NCBI GenBank assembly: GCA_036346205.1
Contig: JARFJB010001598.1
Span: 1,187,001 to 1,251,000 of the forward strand
DNA: 64,000 nt
Direction of reading: 5' to 3'
Source: Vesta saturnalis
Lineage: Eukaryota; Arthropoda; Insecta; Coleoptera; Lampyridae
A program made the translations under genes and the position numbers. A model generated the notes under the pieces. It was not told where the DNA came from and ran no database searches. It was given only the letters and a program-made list of their open reading frames with translations. Shown here in pieces: positions 10,130 through 23,301 of the stretch (position 1 is the first letter of the stretch; each line of letters begins with the position of its first letter).

Positions 10130-13100
10130 GTGCGCAATTAGGCACTAATTTTGCGCCGTTGGAATTAAATTTTGCTCTCCAATAAGAAATGAGTTGTAGC
10201 AAAAATTTTATAAACAACACTAACTTCACGGAGTCAAACTTTTGGATAAATCATTCTCTTCTTATGCAGTAATTAGGCGCCAGTGTTGCGCCGCGGAAAT
10301 AAAATTTTACGCCCCATAAGAATTAAGATAGCTAAAATTAAATGGACAAGGTTAACTTCATAACCTGATGAATAAATTAATTTTTTTGCGCCATAATTAA
10401 ACACCTATTCGCCATTTTGTGTCATTAAATGTAAATTTTCCGATCTTATAGAAAACAAGTTAGTTGTACATCGACACGGCTAACTCATATCCGTGAACTT
10501 ACATGAATCAGTGTTTTCTAATGCAGTAATTAGGCGCCGTTTTACGTCGCTAAACTACAATCTCGCGCCCCCATATGGAATTAGGTTAAAAAATTACAAC
10601 GACAAGGCGTTATGGATAAATTCATGTTTTTTGCGCCATAATTAGACACCCATTATCAACCGTTTTGCGTTGTTAAAAGTTACATTTTGAGAACAAGTTA
10701 TTGTAAAAATTACATCGACACGGTTAACTTCGCAGTCGTGAACTTCCACATTTCTTTCTTATGCAATAATTAGGTGCCATTTTTGCGCCGCTAAAATATA
10801 ATTTAGCCTATTCATGTAGAATTAGATGGAAAAAATTACATCAAGAAGACTAACTTCATAGCTTTATGGAATAAATTAATCTTTTCTTGCGCCATAATGA
10901 GAGAGCTATTATTAGGGCTAATTTCACAACCGTGAACTTCTCCATTGTTTTCTCGTGCTATAATTAGGTGCCATTTTTCGCCTCGTAAAATAAAAGTTCG
11001 CGCCCCCATAATTAAACACTCAACCGTTTTGAATTGTTATAAGTTACATTTTGCGCCCCGATAGTGAACAAGTTATTGTAAAAATTACATCGACAGGGCT
11101 AACTTTACAGCCGTTATCTTCTGTATTGTTTTCTTATGTAATAATCGGTACTATCTAGCACCGCTAAAATAAATTTTCGCGCCTCCATAGACATACACCA
11201 CCCGCCGTTTTGCGTCGTTATGTTACATTTTACGTAGTTAGGTGCCATTTTTGCGCCGCTAAAATATAATTTAGTGCTTCCATGTAGAATAAGGTGGAAA
11301 AAAATGATATCAAGAAGACTAAATTCGTAGCTTTTATGGAATAAATTAATCTTTTCTTGCGCCATAATGAAATATATATTATTACGGCTAACTTCACTGC
11401 CATGAACTTCTCCATTGTTTTCTTGTACAATAACTAGGTGGCATTTTTCGCCGCTAAAATGAAAGTTCGCACCTCCATAATTAGATACTCAACCGTTTTG
11501 CGTTGTTATAAGTTACATTTTGCGCCCCGATAGTGGACAAGTTATTGTAAAATTTACGTCGACACGGCTAACTTTACAGCCGTGATCTTCTGCATTGCTT
11601 GCTTATGCAGTAATTAGGTGCCATTTTTGCGCCGTTAAAATAAAACTTCTCCCCTCCTTATTGAATAAGATTGAAAAAATTACATCAACAAGGCAAACTT
11701 ATAAATAAATTAATCTTTTCTTGCGCCATAATGAGATAGCTATTATTACGACTAACTTCACAGCCATGAACTTCTCCATTGTTTTCTTGTGCAATAACTA
11801 GGTGCCATTTTTCGCCGATAAATGAAAGTTAGCGCCTCCATAATTAGACACTTAACCGTTTTGCGTTGTTATAAGTTACATTTTGCACCCGATAGTGAAC
11901 AAGTTATTGTAAAAATTACGTCGACACGGCTAACTTTACAGCTGTGATCTTCTGCATTGTTTGCTTATGCAGTAATTAGGTGCCATTTTTGCGCCGTTAA
12001 AATAAAAATTCTCGCCTCCTTATTGAATAAGATTGAAAGAATTACATCAACAAGGCAAACTTCAGAGCATTATAAATAAATTAATCTTTTCTTGCGCTAT
12101 AATACATCGACACGGCTAACCTCACACCTGTGAACTTCTGCATAGTTTTCTTATGCAATAATTAGGTGTCATGTTTTCGCCGCTAAAATAAAATTTCGCG
12201 CCTCCATAATTAGACACTTATTATGCGCCGTTTTCCGTCGTTATGTTAGATTTTGCGCGCTGATAGGGAACAAGTTATTGTAAAAATTACACCGACAAGG
12301 CTAACTTCATAACCGCGAACTTTTGAACTGTTTTCTTATGCAATAATTAGGTACCATTTTTCGCCGCTACAATATAATTTCGCGCCTCCACAATTAGACA
12401 TTTATTGTCCGACGATTTGCATCATTATGTTGCATTTTGCGCGCCGATAGGGACAAGTTATTTTAAAAATTACACCGACACGGCTAACTTCACAGCCGCG
12501 AACTTTTGCGTATACAATACTTAGGTGCCATTTTTTCGCCGCTAAAATAAAATTTCGCGCCTCCACAATTCAGATCATTATCCGTCGTTTTGCATCGTTG
12601 TAAGTTGTAAAAATTATATCGACACTTCTAACTTCACAGCCATGAACTTCTACATTGTTTTCTTATGCAATAATTAGGTGCCAAATGGAATATGGTTGAA
12701 AAAATTACATCAACAAGGCTAACTTGCGCCATAATTAGACACGCATGATCTACCGTTTTGCGTGGTTAAAGTTACATTTTATGGCCCTATAAGGAACAAG
12801 TTACTGTAAAAATTATTTCGACACGAATAGCTTCATAGCCGCGAACTTCTGCATTGTTTGCTTATGCAATAATTGACGCTATTTTTGCGCCGCCAAAGTA
12901 ATTTTTCACGCGTTCATAATTAGACACTCATCAACCGTTTTACCGTTTGTGTCCATATAGGGAACAAGTTATTGTAAAATTACACCGACCTGGCTAACTT
13001 CACAGCCGTGGACTTCTGAATTGTTTCCTTATGCAGTAATTAAGTGCCATGTTTGCGTGTATAAAATAAAACTTCGCGTCTCCATATTGAATAAGATTGA

Positions 13101-13535
13101 AAAAATTACATCAACAAGGCTAACTTCAGAGTCTTATGAATAAATTAATCTTTTCTTGCGCTATAATTAGACGCACATTATCTGCCGTTTTGCGTCGTTA
13201 AAAGTTACGGCTATCTTCACAGCCGTGAACGTTGTTTTTTTATGTGCCATTTTTATGCCGTTAAAATACAATTTTGTCCCTTCCTACTTCGATCCTCAAC
13301 CGCCGTTTTGCGTTGTTGTAAGTTACATCTTGCGTCCCTATAGGGAACAACTGTAAAATTACATCGACGTATTGTTATGCAATAATTAAGTGTAATTTTT
13401 TCGCCGCTAAAATAAAATTTTGCGCCTCTACAATTAGACGCTTATCTGCCGCTTTGAGTAGTTATAAGTTTCATGTTGAGGCCCGATAGGGAACAAGTTG
13501 TAAAAATTACATCGACACGAAATTAATTTTTGGTT
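10130..13535. repeat. diverged tandem satellite, ~17 copies
   Basis: The phrases ATGCAATAATTAGGTGCC, GCGCCGCTAAAATAAAATTT, GAACAAGTTATTGTAAAA and CGACACGGCTAACTTCACAG recur in the same order, spaced mostly 150-250 bp apart. About 17 copies of the first phrase can be counted between about 10265 and 13375. Some monomers include an extra ~100-bp block with TCTTTTCTTGCGCCATAATG, giving a higher-order pattern. Copies differ by many substitutions and deletions, so the array is old. Reading frames within it are chance. Confidence 0.85.
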
Positions 13536-13689
13536 ATGCTGTGTGTAGAGGTGAAAAAGAAAATCGGCTAAATATAATTAAGTACATAACGGAAGTAATT
13601 GAGTTTTGATAATAGAGTAAAAATAAGAAAAATACACATTTAACAAAAAAAAAGAGCTAAACAACAATACATTTAAATAAATTAGAGTA

Positions 13690-13885
13690 TAACAAAAAAA
13701 TTGATTTACGTAGAAGTTCATGGCATGGTAAAGTTGATATAATTTTTGCAATTACTTGTTTGTTATAGGAGCCCAAAATTTAACTTTACGCATAAAGGCG
13801 CCTCATTGTCGCGCAAGATAATATTAGTTTATCCATATGACTATGAAGTTAACCGTGTCCATGTAATTTTGATGTAAAGGTTGCA
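13690..13885 (-). repeat. inverted copy of the 10.1-13.5 kb satellite
   Basis: The reverse complement contains the satellite blocks (ACATGGACACGGTTAACTTC, AACAAGTAATTGCAAAAATT) in the array's order, but the whole piece faces the opposite way. Confidence 0.75.
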
Positions 13886-14630
13886 GAGTCCCCCAGGTAC
13901 CCTATACCTTCGAAAGCGTAATTTGAACTTATTTGCAATAATGCAAATTCAAGAACTAAACAATCGCCAAGTGATTTATCTTGACTTGACTGACAATAAT
14001 GTTACTATTACTCAAATTAATTGCCTGCCTTACTTTGACTTTCCTGGCAATAATTAAAACATTAGAATTTATTCTGATCAAACGAAGTGGCCGTCTAGTG
14101 GTAGGTACGTTGTTCTATCTGAATTAGATATGATGGATGAGGTAAGTGTTGCAGGTAAAAATAAATGAAACTACTCAAATTAAAATCAACGAGCTTTGCG
14201 CAATGGTGGTTCAGCACGTAATATACTATTGTGGGAAAGAACCACCAATAAAACCCACTTTATTCATAAATAAGTACATTAATAAATCAAATAACACAAA
14301 AAAATACAGAAAGGGTTAAATATATAACAAAATACCATTAAACCAGGTGTTAAAGTGCTTACAAAATTATGACATTAAGAGAAAAATAAATAAAAAGCAG
14401 TTTAGTTACACATAAACACAAGTAAAAAAACCCATGTAGTCACGCCCACAATTGTGTCAAAAATAATAAAAACAATAAAAATAAAATTCGAGGTGTTTAA
14501 TGGTTATCTGGTTCCGGGAGTGTGTACCCACTTGACGATTTCCTTTTACAATTAATAACCAAAGCGGTGTCATGTACCCGTTCACCGGCCCACCTCTACA
14601 CAAATATAAATATAAACAACAAACAATAAG
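13886..14630. other. unique-looking spacer between inverted satellite copies
   Basis: No coding signal. It contains a moderately complex part (14085-14260 and 14490-14600) different from the satellite. Confidence 0.45.
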
Positions 14631-14634
14631 TGTG

Positions 14635-14895
14635 AAGTTAGTTGTGTTGATGTAATTTTTATAATAACTTGTTTCCTATAGGGACACAAAATGTAACTAA
14701 CGACGTAAAACGGCGCACAATTGGTGTAATTATCGAAAAAAAGAATTAATTTATTCATAAGGCTATGAAGTTCGTGTTGTTGATGTAATGTTTACAATAA
14801 TTTGTTTCCCAATGGGAGCGCAAAATTTTATTTTAGCGGTTTCAAAACGGCGCATAATTGGAGCCTAGTATAAAAATTTGATTTATGCGGAAGTC
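14635..14895 (-). repeat. second inverted copy of the satellite
   Basis: The reverse complement shows GCGCCGTTTTGAAACCGCTA, AACAAATTATTGTAAACATT and GCCGTTTTACGTCGTTAG, matching about one and a half monomers of the left array in opposite orientation. Confidence 0.75.
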
Positions 14896-15384
14896 ACGGC
14901 TGTGTCGTTAGTCATGTTGTTTCGTGTGGTGGTAACACTATACATACTGTTTTACTATGAGTAAAAACGAGAAAATGTGTTCATAATGGATATTGTTGTT
15001 AATCTGTGTTTCATGTGCTAATAACATTTCGTCATGTTAATACTCACTTTATCTAGTCGTGTGGTTTAGTTTAATTTTTAAGAAAGTTATTTTTTGATTT
15101 CGTTGTCAAACGCGCTTTTGGGCGATTTGTTTTAGAATTTCTGGTATTACTTAATAGTATAATAATGTCAAACATCTATTTGGATAGATTAATTTTTTAT
15201 TGAAGTAATATAAAATTAAATGATTTCAAAGATTTTGAACTTTACTTAATGTAATTAAAGGGAAAATACCTACGATTGTGCTACAATTACACAAAACCTA
15301 TAGCACTCATTAGAATGTTGTAGGTTTGTATCATTAAATTTTTTTTATTCTCTCATAATTCGTTTATGAAGCACGGTAGACATC

Positions 15385-16020
15385 GCGTGGTCATCAAATT
15401 TTGAAACACGATACAGTGGACCTTAAGTTGGGCTCCTTGAAATATGGTATAGTGAACCCAACGGTGCATGTAAAATTTTTAACTACGATTAACGTTAAGC
15501 GTGAAATTTTGAAATCCGTATAATAAAAAAATTGCGTTTTCACCATATTTTGAAACACGATTTAGTGATTTGTAAGTTTTGGCGCCACATTTTGAAACAG
15601 CGTAGTGGATCACCAGTTGGAACCAAATTTTGAAACTTGGTATAATGGGCCCCATGATCGCCAAATTCAATTTGAAAAACAATTTAGCGGATAATTGGGC
15701 GTCAAAATTTTTAATCTGGTGTACCAGACCCCGCGTAGGGCACCAAATTTTGAAACAGTGTAATGGAGCCCAACTTTCCACTAAATTTTGAAATTTAGAC
15801 TACTCCATGTTGAGCGTCTGGTTTTAAAATACAATAAACATACCTAACGTTGGGCGCCAAATTTTTAAATGCAATCTAATAAATTTTGCGCCTTTTTCCA
15901 AATTTTAAACACGATATATTGGACCTAAGTTGTGCGGCAAATTTTGAAACATGATATAGCGGGCCCCACGTTGGGCGCCAAATCTTGAATATGATGTAAT
16001 TGACTGTTTGATGTGGAACC
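15385..16020. repeat. degenerate minisatellite, ~45-bp unit, ~14 copies
   Basis: Repeats of the type TTGGGCGCCAAATTTTGAAA followed by CACGATATAGTGGACCC-like sequence, spaced 35-60 bp. The 100-codon minus-strand open frame at 15479-15781 lies wholly inside and is an artefact of the repeat. Confidence 0.85.
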
Positions 16021-17105
16021 CAATACATATACATATTATTGACGTAATTAGATTGTGACGCGCTCTTTTATTTTATTATTCTGTCTTTAAAAACATTTTA
16101 TGTAAAGAAATATTACACTTTAATTTACAGTCATGCTTATTTAAAAATACAAATTGTTTATTGCATTAAATAAAGCATTTAACAGAGTAGACAGTTATAT
16201 AAAACTATAAGACTTCTAATTTACTTCATTCACTAATCTTTCATGTTGGCTTAAACTAATTACATTAAAATTTAATGAACTTCAACGAAATTGTGTCTAA
16301 TCGATTTAATACAATAATAAAACTCATAATTAACTTAAATAAACATGATAGTATATTGTGATGTTTGGAATGTAACACTGCAACTCACATGAGCCAAGAT
16401 GATTATGCAACAGGTTTGTGTTAATTTTAGTATTATTGCATGCTTTTTTTAATCGTAAGAATAGATGTACACTGAATGTAACATTAACTTTCATTGTTAA
16501 TCATTTTTAAATCCAAATCAGATGATATGAAGGTTACTTGCCACTTCACCCAAAAGATTACGATTTATAAACATTAACTTTATTGGAAGAGGTTTTTATT
16601 TTCCGACTGCGGTATGCATTTTGAATAAAATTTTTTGTACCAGATTCAAATTGCAAGAAGTTTTATGGTTTATGTGTCGTTTTGCGACATTTCAATTCTA
16701 ATTTTTTAAAGTTCTTATATTGTTACAACTGTTAAAGTTGATTTCATGTTTTTCCTTACATTTCGTTTATGTTTGTTTTTCAAAAATCATGATTTCTTAT
16801 TGGAGCTTGGGTTGAAAATCACACAATAACGTAAAATACAACTAAAATCGTTAGGAAAGCTCGAATTACTTCAATAATACAAGGCGGTTCCTAATTTACT
16901 TAGTAACACTAGCCCTCTTGATATGTTCAACCACAGGTATCAAAATAGGATCAATACACTTTTAAAATCAAATTTTAAATGTTCAAAATTGGCTGGATAC
17001 TGTAAGCTTTCCTAAGGAAGTGATTTTCAAGGTTAACCACAAGGTTAAATAAGTGTTGGAGGCTACTGTCAACTAGAAGCCTTCAACTTTTTTTTTCTGC
17101 TAGGG
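16021..17105. other. AT-rich spacer
   Basis: Nothing recognised in either strand. Confidence 0.5.
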
Positions 17106-17109
17106 TTCG

Positions 17110-19060
17110 TTTACTCTGGTTGTTCCGAGGGCACCGCAGCAATTCAGGCTTATTGTGTTTTCCTTGGTTCGTTTCATCCAATCTGTAATGTTGAGTATAT
17201 ATCACGCAGATTTCTCATCGGAAGTGTTCGGAAATCTTCCGGTTCCATTTGTGTATCCGAAAACGCGCCGTCTTTTCTTAGACAGCGCATCGCAGTTACA
17301 CAAAATATGCATAACGGTTTCAGGTTCTACACTGCAGAATGCGCAGGTAAGGACTTTTGTTAGTTTCCCTATCCTCTAAGGTGTACTTTAACAGCCGTGG
17401 GGCCTGTTAACGCCCCCGTTAGGGTTCTAAGATTCTGTATACTTAACCGTAGTAGTTCTGAAGTTCATTTTCAGCAAGATCTATCTACGAAGGTGTTAAT
17501 CCTGGTCTATTAATCAAGTAATTCTTATGCTGCTCCGACATCCATTCTTTGATGTATCTGCGAACATCACTTCGAATTACTCCTACAACAGGTTCTGGTC
17601 CGTAAAACGATTTTAGTGCCCCCAGCCTAGCGAGTTCGCCCGATTCCCCTATGACTTGGAACCCATAGTAAGGTGACGTTACGTTCCGCCAGATTTTGAG
17701 TTCTTCGTAGAATTCCCAGGACAGTTGTGCTGGCGCCTTATGGCAAGATAGAGCTTATAACGCTACCTGGCTGTCTGATAGTATAGAGATGCGCCTATGT
17801 GTATAGTGTTCTTTTATTTTCCGCGCACATTTCATTATCCAAGCGAGAGTGAGATTCTTACGCTTGGAGTGGCGCAATAGATACACGCCCCGGCATCTGT
17901 TTTTGACCCGTCAGTGTACCAGACCAGGTTTCCCTCACGACCTTCCTGGCTTTGCTTACACCCCTCTTCTCGATTGCTAATAGTCATCTTGAAGAGTTTT
18001 TTGGTATCATGTGGTGGTTCCTGGTAAGCTTGGAGTCAATAACGACTCCTGAGTATTTCACTTCCACCGGCAGGTTGATAAGTTTCCTGTCAAGAAGTGG
18101 AGGACCGAGGTTCTCTATTTTCCTTTTACGCGTGAATGATACTATTGTTTTTTGAAGACTGACATTTATGATTTTGTTTCGTGACTACTTAAGTGTTACA
18201 ATAAATGGAGATTGGATGCGCTCTGTTATTTATTTACAAATTTCCCTTTTAGTGAGATAGCCAGGACATCTTCATAAGCTAGAGATATGAATCCTTCGCT
18301 GCTGAGTTCTTTCAGTAGCCCGTCCATGACGATGCTTTACAACAGCGGCGATAAAACTTTCCCTTGCGGCCAACTATTTCCACCCGAGCCGCGAAGGTAT
18401 CCCCCAGTAGTGTAGAATGCACCACTCGACTCCTTAGCATGCAGTCTATCCACCTACAGTAGGTTTCTTCTAAGCTCCAATTTCTCAGACCCGAGGTAAT
18501 GGAATTAAATGTCTAAGAATGCTCCTAGATGGAGCTCTTTGTGCTGTAGGGTTTTCTCAATTCTTTGAGGTGATGAAGTGAATTGGTACTGGTGTAGTGG
18601 ATTAGTTACTCATGGTCCCTCCCTAATGTGTCTATCAAGTAGTTTTTTCATTGCCTTAAGTACGAATAGTGTAGGGCTCGTCTGGAAGTAGTCGGCTCGG
18701 GCGGTCTTTGGAATAAAGACTACCATAGCGACTCTCCATCTCCGAGGAAGTTACTTCATTGCTAGACTGGCTCGCAAAATAGAGCAGAGCGGAGTAGTTC
18801 GGAGCTCTGGTTTCTCCTATAACATCGCCAGGGATTTTGTCAGGTCCCGATGATTTGTATAGCTTGAACGAGTCGATTGTCCTTCGATTTAGCGACTCTC
18901 CATCTCCGAGGATGGTACGTCATTGCTAGACTGGCTCGTAAAATATAGCAGCGCGTAGTAGTTAGGAGCTCTAGTCTCTCCTATAGCATCGCCAGGTCTG
19001 GTCCCAGTGATTTGTATGACTTGAACGAGTCGATTGTCCTTCATCTTTGTGCGCTTTTTA
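17110..19060 (-). pseudogene. non-LTR retrotransposon A: RT, RNase H and C-terminal zinc motif, 5'-truncated
   Basis: Read on the minus strand. An RT N-terminal motif KSSGPDKIPGDVIGETRAP (about 18890-18780) is followed by PQGKVLSPLL and SLAYEDVLAIS (about 18360-18250), where the usual YADD has become YEDV. Next is a thumb motif VKYSGVVIDSKLTRNHHM (about 18065-17990). An RNase H piece ISILSDSQVAL lies near 17790. The C-terminal tail has SVEPETVMHILCNCDALSKK (about 17345-17280), a Cys/His motif typical of R1/LOA/I-like elements that carry RNase H. Many stops and shifts are present. Endonuclease and upstream ORF are missing. The RT N-terminal segment is duplicated in tandem (18722-18889 and 18890-19045). 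Confidence 0.75.
18722..19045 (-). repeat. tandem duplication of ~165 bp within the RT pseudogene
   Basis: Blocks GCGACTCTCCATCTCCGAGG...CTTGAACGAGTCGATTGTCC occur twice with a few differences. The second copy lost about 13 bp around the GPD motif. Confidence 0.8.
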
Positions 19061-19204
19061 AGATCCCATTCCGGGAAATTAATCTGTAAGGTCAAATATT
19101 AAGAATTCTTAACTGATTGTCAATAATCTTGAAGAATTTGCAAGGTTTGGTTCCAGAAATTTGAGAATAGTTCAACGTCGATTAAAAGAAAACATTGAAT
19201 AATG

Positions 19205-19325
19205 AAATTGTTAATGCTGTTCACTGTTCACTATTTACTATTCACTTTTTAATATTTACTGTTTCCTGTGTATTCTTTACTGTTTACTATTAACTATTTA
19301 ATATACACTATTCATTTTTTCTTGC
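19205..19325. repeat. low-complexity TTCACTATT-type repeat
   Basis: Imperfect repeats of TTTACTATT/TTCACTATT over about 120 bp. Confidence 0.6.
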
Positions 19326-20535
19326 TGTTACTTTAACATCTAGTTCTTGGGCTATCTCATTCCATGCTTCAGTCATACCCAAAAATTTTGTGGCAAACAT
19401 ATTTCTTTAATAATTAGGAACTCTAGAACACGCAAAAGCAAAAAATTCGATCTTCAAGTCGAGATTTTAGATTCAAATTCAAAACCTTTAATCGAAGGAA
19501 CGCAGAACGTTTAATAACGAACACCATATCTTCTCAAGAGAAATCATCTTTATCTAGAACTATGAAATTATTATCTCGGGGTACTGACTTTAAACGCATA
19601 AAAAAACAATAATACACACATTGGATAATGCTTAAAGTACATTATTTTAAAGTAATAATACATTCGTTTTTAATTATTATTTGTATTACAAGGCCAGAAA
19701 ATGGGTGTTGCGAGTACGAGTAAACTTTGCGGACCGAAACGAACCCGAAGCCTGCAAAATTATAAGTACTCGCAAACCATTTTATGGCAGAGTGATACAC
19801 AAGATTTTTTGTGCCGACGTCAACAATTGTTATTAAACTCAATAAACAAAATTATTGCACTTTTTAGGTTTTTATACCTGTTGAAATTAAGTTGGCGATA
19901 CTGGCAACTGATAGTAACCAATATAACCTAAAAAATACAATTGCGAAATTATTCATTACTCGAATTTTATAGGTACCCTATCGGTTTGTTGACTTTATAA
20001 TATTTATAGATGTAATTTGTAGTTTATAACTTATAAGGAACTAATACGGACATAATAACGGATACGTACACGGTAACGCGATGAGGCTTTGTGTTATGTT
20101 CTGTCACTACAACGAATACCATCTGTAATTTAGTATTATTTTTGCCTAGGTCGGAAAACGCATAGTTTCAGGACACATTTGCGGTCCGCATGTGCCTTAT
20201 TACAGAATGAAGGCACAACCAATATTTTATCGTTATCGTTTTAATGACAAAAAAGAGATTGTTATGTACTCTGGGTTGATTGTATGCGGTCACTGCTCTA
20301 CGGCTTATTGTGTCCTGGTGAGATTCACACATCAAGGAATCTTGTGTCTTTTACGAAGTACAGGAGTTTGTTGAGGCGCGCTTTCTTCACTTGCTTCTAT
20401 CATGTTTTTGTTTTCAATTGGGAGTGATCTCGTCTTAGTGAATGTTTCATATGCGGTAAAGAATCTCATCTCACGCAGATGTTTATTCATGCGGCAGTGT
20501 CTTTAGCGATTTCAGTCGCATCTTTCATATTCGCA
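19326..20535. other. no gene recognised
   Basis: Part of 20200-20535 may be the decayed 3' end of the retrotransposon to its right, but no motif supports it. Confidence 0.4.
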
Positions 20536-20539
20536 TTAC

Positions 20540-21800
20540 TTAGTTACCTATTGGATTTTCTAGAATTTGGAATCTGTCCTGAAGTTTCCGACCAGTACCT
20601 GCTGTGCTCTTTTTTAGCTGTATCGTATGTAGCGCCAAACGCTGGTGCAAGTTTTATCAATAGATTTTTTATTTCCGTTTTTGCAAGGTGATCGGCAATC
20701 TGGGTTTTTCCGATACCTGCATGCCCAGGTATCCATGCTAGGGTAACCGTGTTATACCTGTCTAGCATGTTCAATGTTTGTACGCATTCGAGAACCAGTA
20801 CCGAAGTCACCATAAAGGAGTTTAATGCTGCACTCGCCGATTTACTGTTAGTAATTATAAAGATTTTCTTTCTTACTAGCTTCTTTTTTAATATTCACGA
20901 GGCAGTTGTCAGGATTGCATAGATCTGCTTGAAATACAGTCATTTTTTAACGTCTGTGGCATGGTCCGTGATTTCCGTAAACTTCTCCGCCTGTACCATA
21001 ATTGGTTTTGGAACCGTCTATGTAATAACACGGTTCCCTCTAGTTTGTTTATCTAGATTTTTTCGCAGTCATTTCGAGTGGAGATCTTTGTTTTAAACAG
21101 TTTAGCGAGGGAAGCTGTTGTTTATCCTGTTAGTTACCATTCCGAGGATCTTGTTCCCAGAAACTTTATCGAAGATTGTTAAGTGCCCAATTCTCGACGA
21201 ATCCTTTTCGGAATTGTCATCCTATATAGCCTTCTTAACGCATCTGCCCTAATTACTAGGTTTAAAGGTGGTAGTTTTAAGAGGGGTTTTCGTGTTTGCC
21301 GTGGGAGTAATTCCAAAACTTCTGCCGAGTTTCTGACTCGTACAGGACGATCCCCGAGTTTGTCTTAGGTTTCAGTGCACTATTGCTGTTTTTTTTTGGC
21401 AAAACCAATATATTTTTGGTCAGAGAGCGATTACCCATCCGTACATGCTAATGTAACCGCAGTCCACCATAGCTCCAAAGAGTATGTCGATTACCTTTTT
21501 CCTATGTTTGTAAAGGTCGGTTTGCTGTTTTCGTTAGTTATCTCTAGATTAAGTACTATAGGAGAGACTTACTTCTTGTTCTTGCCACCCTCTCTGCTAT
21601 TAAAGTGTTTGACGAATTGTCTGACTTTTCCGTTGGGCGGTGGGTCATCCGTGTCGTTGAGAAGGCATGCTACTGAGCCTCTGCAACAGAAATCCTATGT
21701 TGATATCAGCTTTGCATCTGAGTTTCATTTCCTACGGATGTGGTGTAGTTCATTCTGCTTTTAGTCTACCTTAACTGCCAGGCATCCTTGCAGTGATACA
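20540..21800 (-). pseudogene. non-LTR retrotransposon B: endonuclease tail joined to RNase H, RT deleted
   Basis: On the minus strand an EEP-type endonuclease is readable: DDPPPNGKVRQFV (about 21645-21600), LNLEITNENSKPTFTNIG (about 21555-21505) and SLSDQKYI (about 21430). Only about 350 bp later an RNase H begins with CYYIDGSKTNYGTG (about 21035-20990). It continues with TVFQADL and ends with LAWIPGHAGIGKTQIADHLAK (20735-20675), carrying the family's His and Asp. The whole RT catalytic domain that should lie between is absent, so the copy has a large internal deletion. Stops are frequent. It is likely the same broad clade as copy A, because both have RNase H. Confidence 0.7.
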
Positions 21801-23285
21801 GATCATTTACACATTTCTGGCGATTGCTTACTTCTTTTATGTCGAAGTGGTTGGTTGCAGTTCCTCAGAGAGCTTTCATCTTCTCGTCTTTCGCCTTTTT
21901 TATTTATTCTTCTGTTTAACCGGGGTTTTTTAACGTCGCCCTGATTAGGTTGTTGCGTGAGCGATGATTACACGTGACTCATCTTGTTCCAAGAGTTCTG
22001 GTCTATCAGTATATTCAAAATTAGTTCTTAGGAGTGGTTCTTCTTGTTTACAATCTGTTGGTCCTTTGTGTTGGTCGCGAAGTTGGCAGTTGCCACTTAG
22101 GGTGCAGGTATCTAAACGTGTGCCCGTACGGAGGGTTTTGGTTTCGACGAATGCGTCCCAGCATCTACAGTAAAGACTGATTTTGCGGAGTATTATCGTC
22201 AGAACGGTGTTTCACGTCCCAGTCTTACTTCCTACTTTGGGGGTATCTCTGGGATTTCTTTGATTCTTTAACTTCCAATGCGCGATCTTTGAGAGCTTTT
22301 TGACTTTTTAGTTGCTCGTGTGCAGGAGTTGGTTTGATTTTTAGTATTATTTTGGTCCATATTAGTCTCATGATTGTCGGAGAAATAAATCCACGCCTAT
22401 GAAGAGTTAGTAGATGGGTAATGCATTCATACAATGAGAGCACCTCGTATTACATGCTCTTGTATCTAGCCACGCATTCCTTTCGTCTTGGCCACTCCAT
22501 CCTAGATTTTAGGTGGTTCGGGTAGTGAATCCAAAATCCCCTTATTTACCTTTATCACCCTCAGCGTTGTGATATAAAGTGTAACGACGGGGCCGCAGTC
22601 CAGACCACTCGCTGACGCCGTTATTCATTGTGCGTGCGCTTGGGAATGGCAGGACAGTCGAAATGTATTTATTGACAACCAGATTAAATCCAGAGAAAAG
22701 ATCTTAACAGATTGGCCTCTGGTCTTGGTATTTAAGGCTACCGTGAAATTTGGTGTACCCTTCGAACGAATTAACGCGTATATGGGAACTACCTGAGTTC
22801 TGAACTAGTCCCCCATGTTTTAAGAGTGGCCTTCGCGTTAGTTCATATACTTCACTAAGGTCTAAACAGTTTTTTTAAATAATTAAATTTTTAATTATGT
22901 CTTATCACCCTTATTATACTTATTAAAATAGTAAAAAAACTGAATTTTTGTTAAAGAGAAATTCACTGTTACTGTTTAAGATATCAAAATGTTTTTTTGC
23001 ATTAAGTTCGTTACATATTAAGCTAAAAACAAAGAAAAGGCTTCTAATTCTATCAAAAAATCAGCGCATGTCCATCCTTGTTTTCCTATTACGTTGTTTC
23101 TACAGAAGTAAAAAATAATTCCTTCTATAGTGACTATGTACTAAAGCTTTGCGTAAAAAACGATTTAACAAATGTAAACGTAAGACCGTCATGTGCGTGC
23201 ACAATATCGAAAGTCGCATCTCTATGCACAGCCAGGCGCAGACAGAGAAACTGTCTAACGACTTACTTACGATGACTTATGTACT
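21801..23285. other. region without clear genes between retrotransposons
   Basis: 21.8-22.9 kb has moderate GC like the flanking retrotransposon and may be its decayed 5' part. 22.87-23.08 kb is AT-rich. No motif is secure. Confidence 0.4.
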
Positions 23286-23301
23286 TTAGTTGTGAAAAGC
23301 A

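Noticed and set aside
11114..11430. Two minus-strand open frames in the 10-13.5 kb region
   Set aside because: Inside the diverged satellite; not conserved between monomers.
10130..13535. Possible CRISPR array because of regularly recurring blocks
   Set aside because: Repeat blocks are long, degenerate and without constant-length unique spacers, and the genome context is eukaryotic.
15479..15781. 100-codon minus-strand open frame
   Set aside because: Lies wholly inside a ~45-bp minisatellite; the apparent protein is a periodic artefact.
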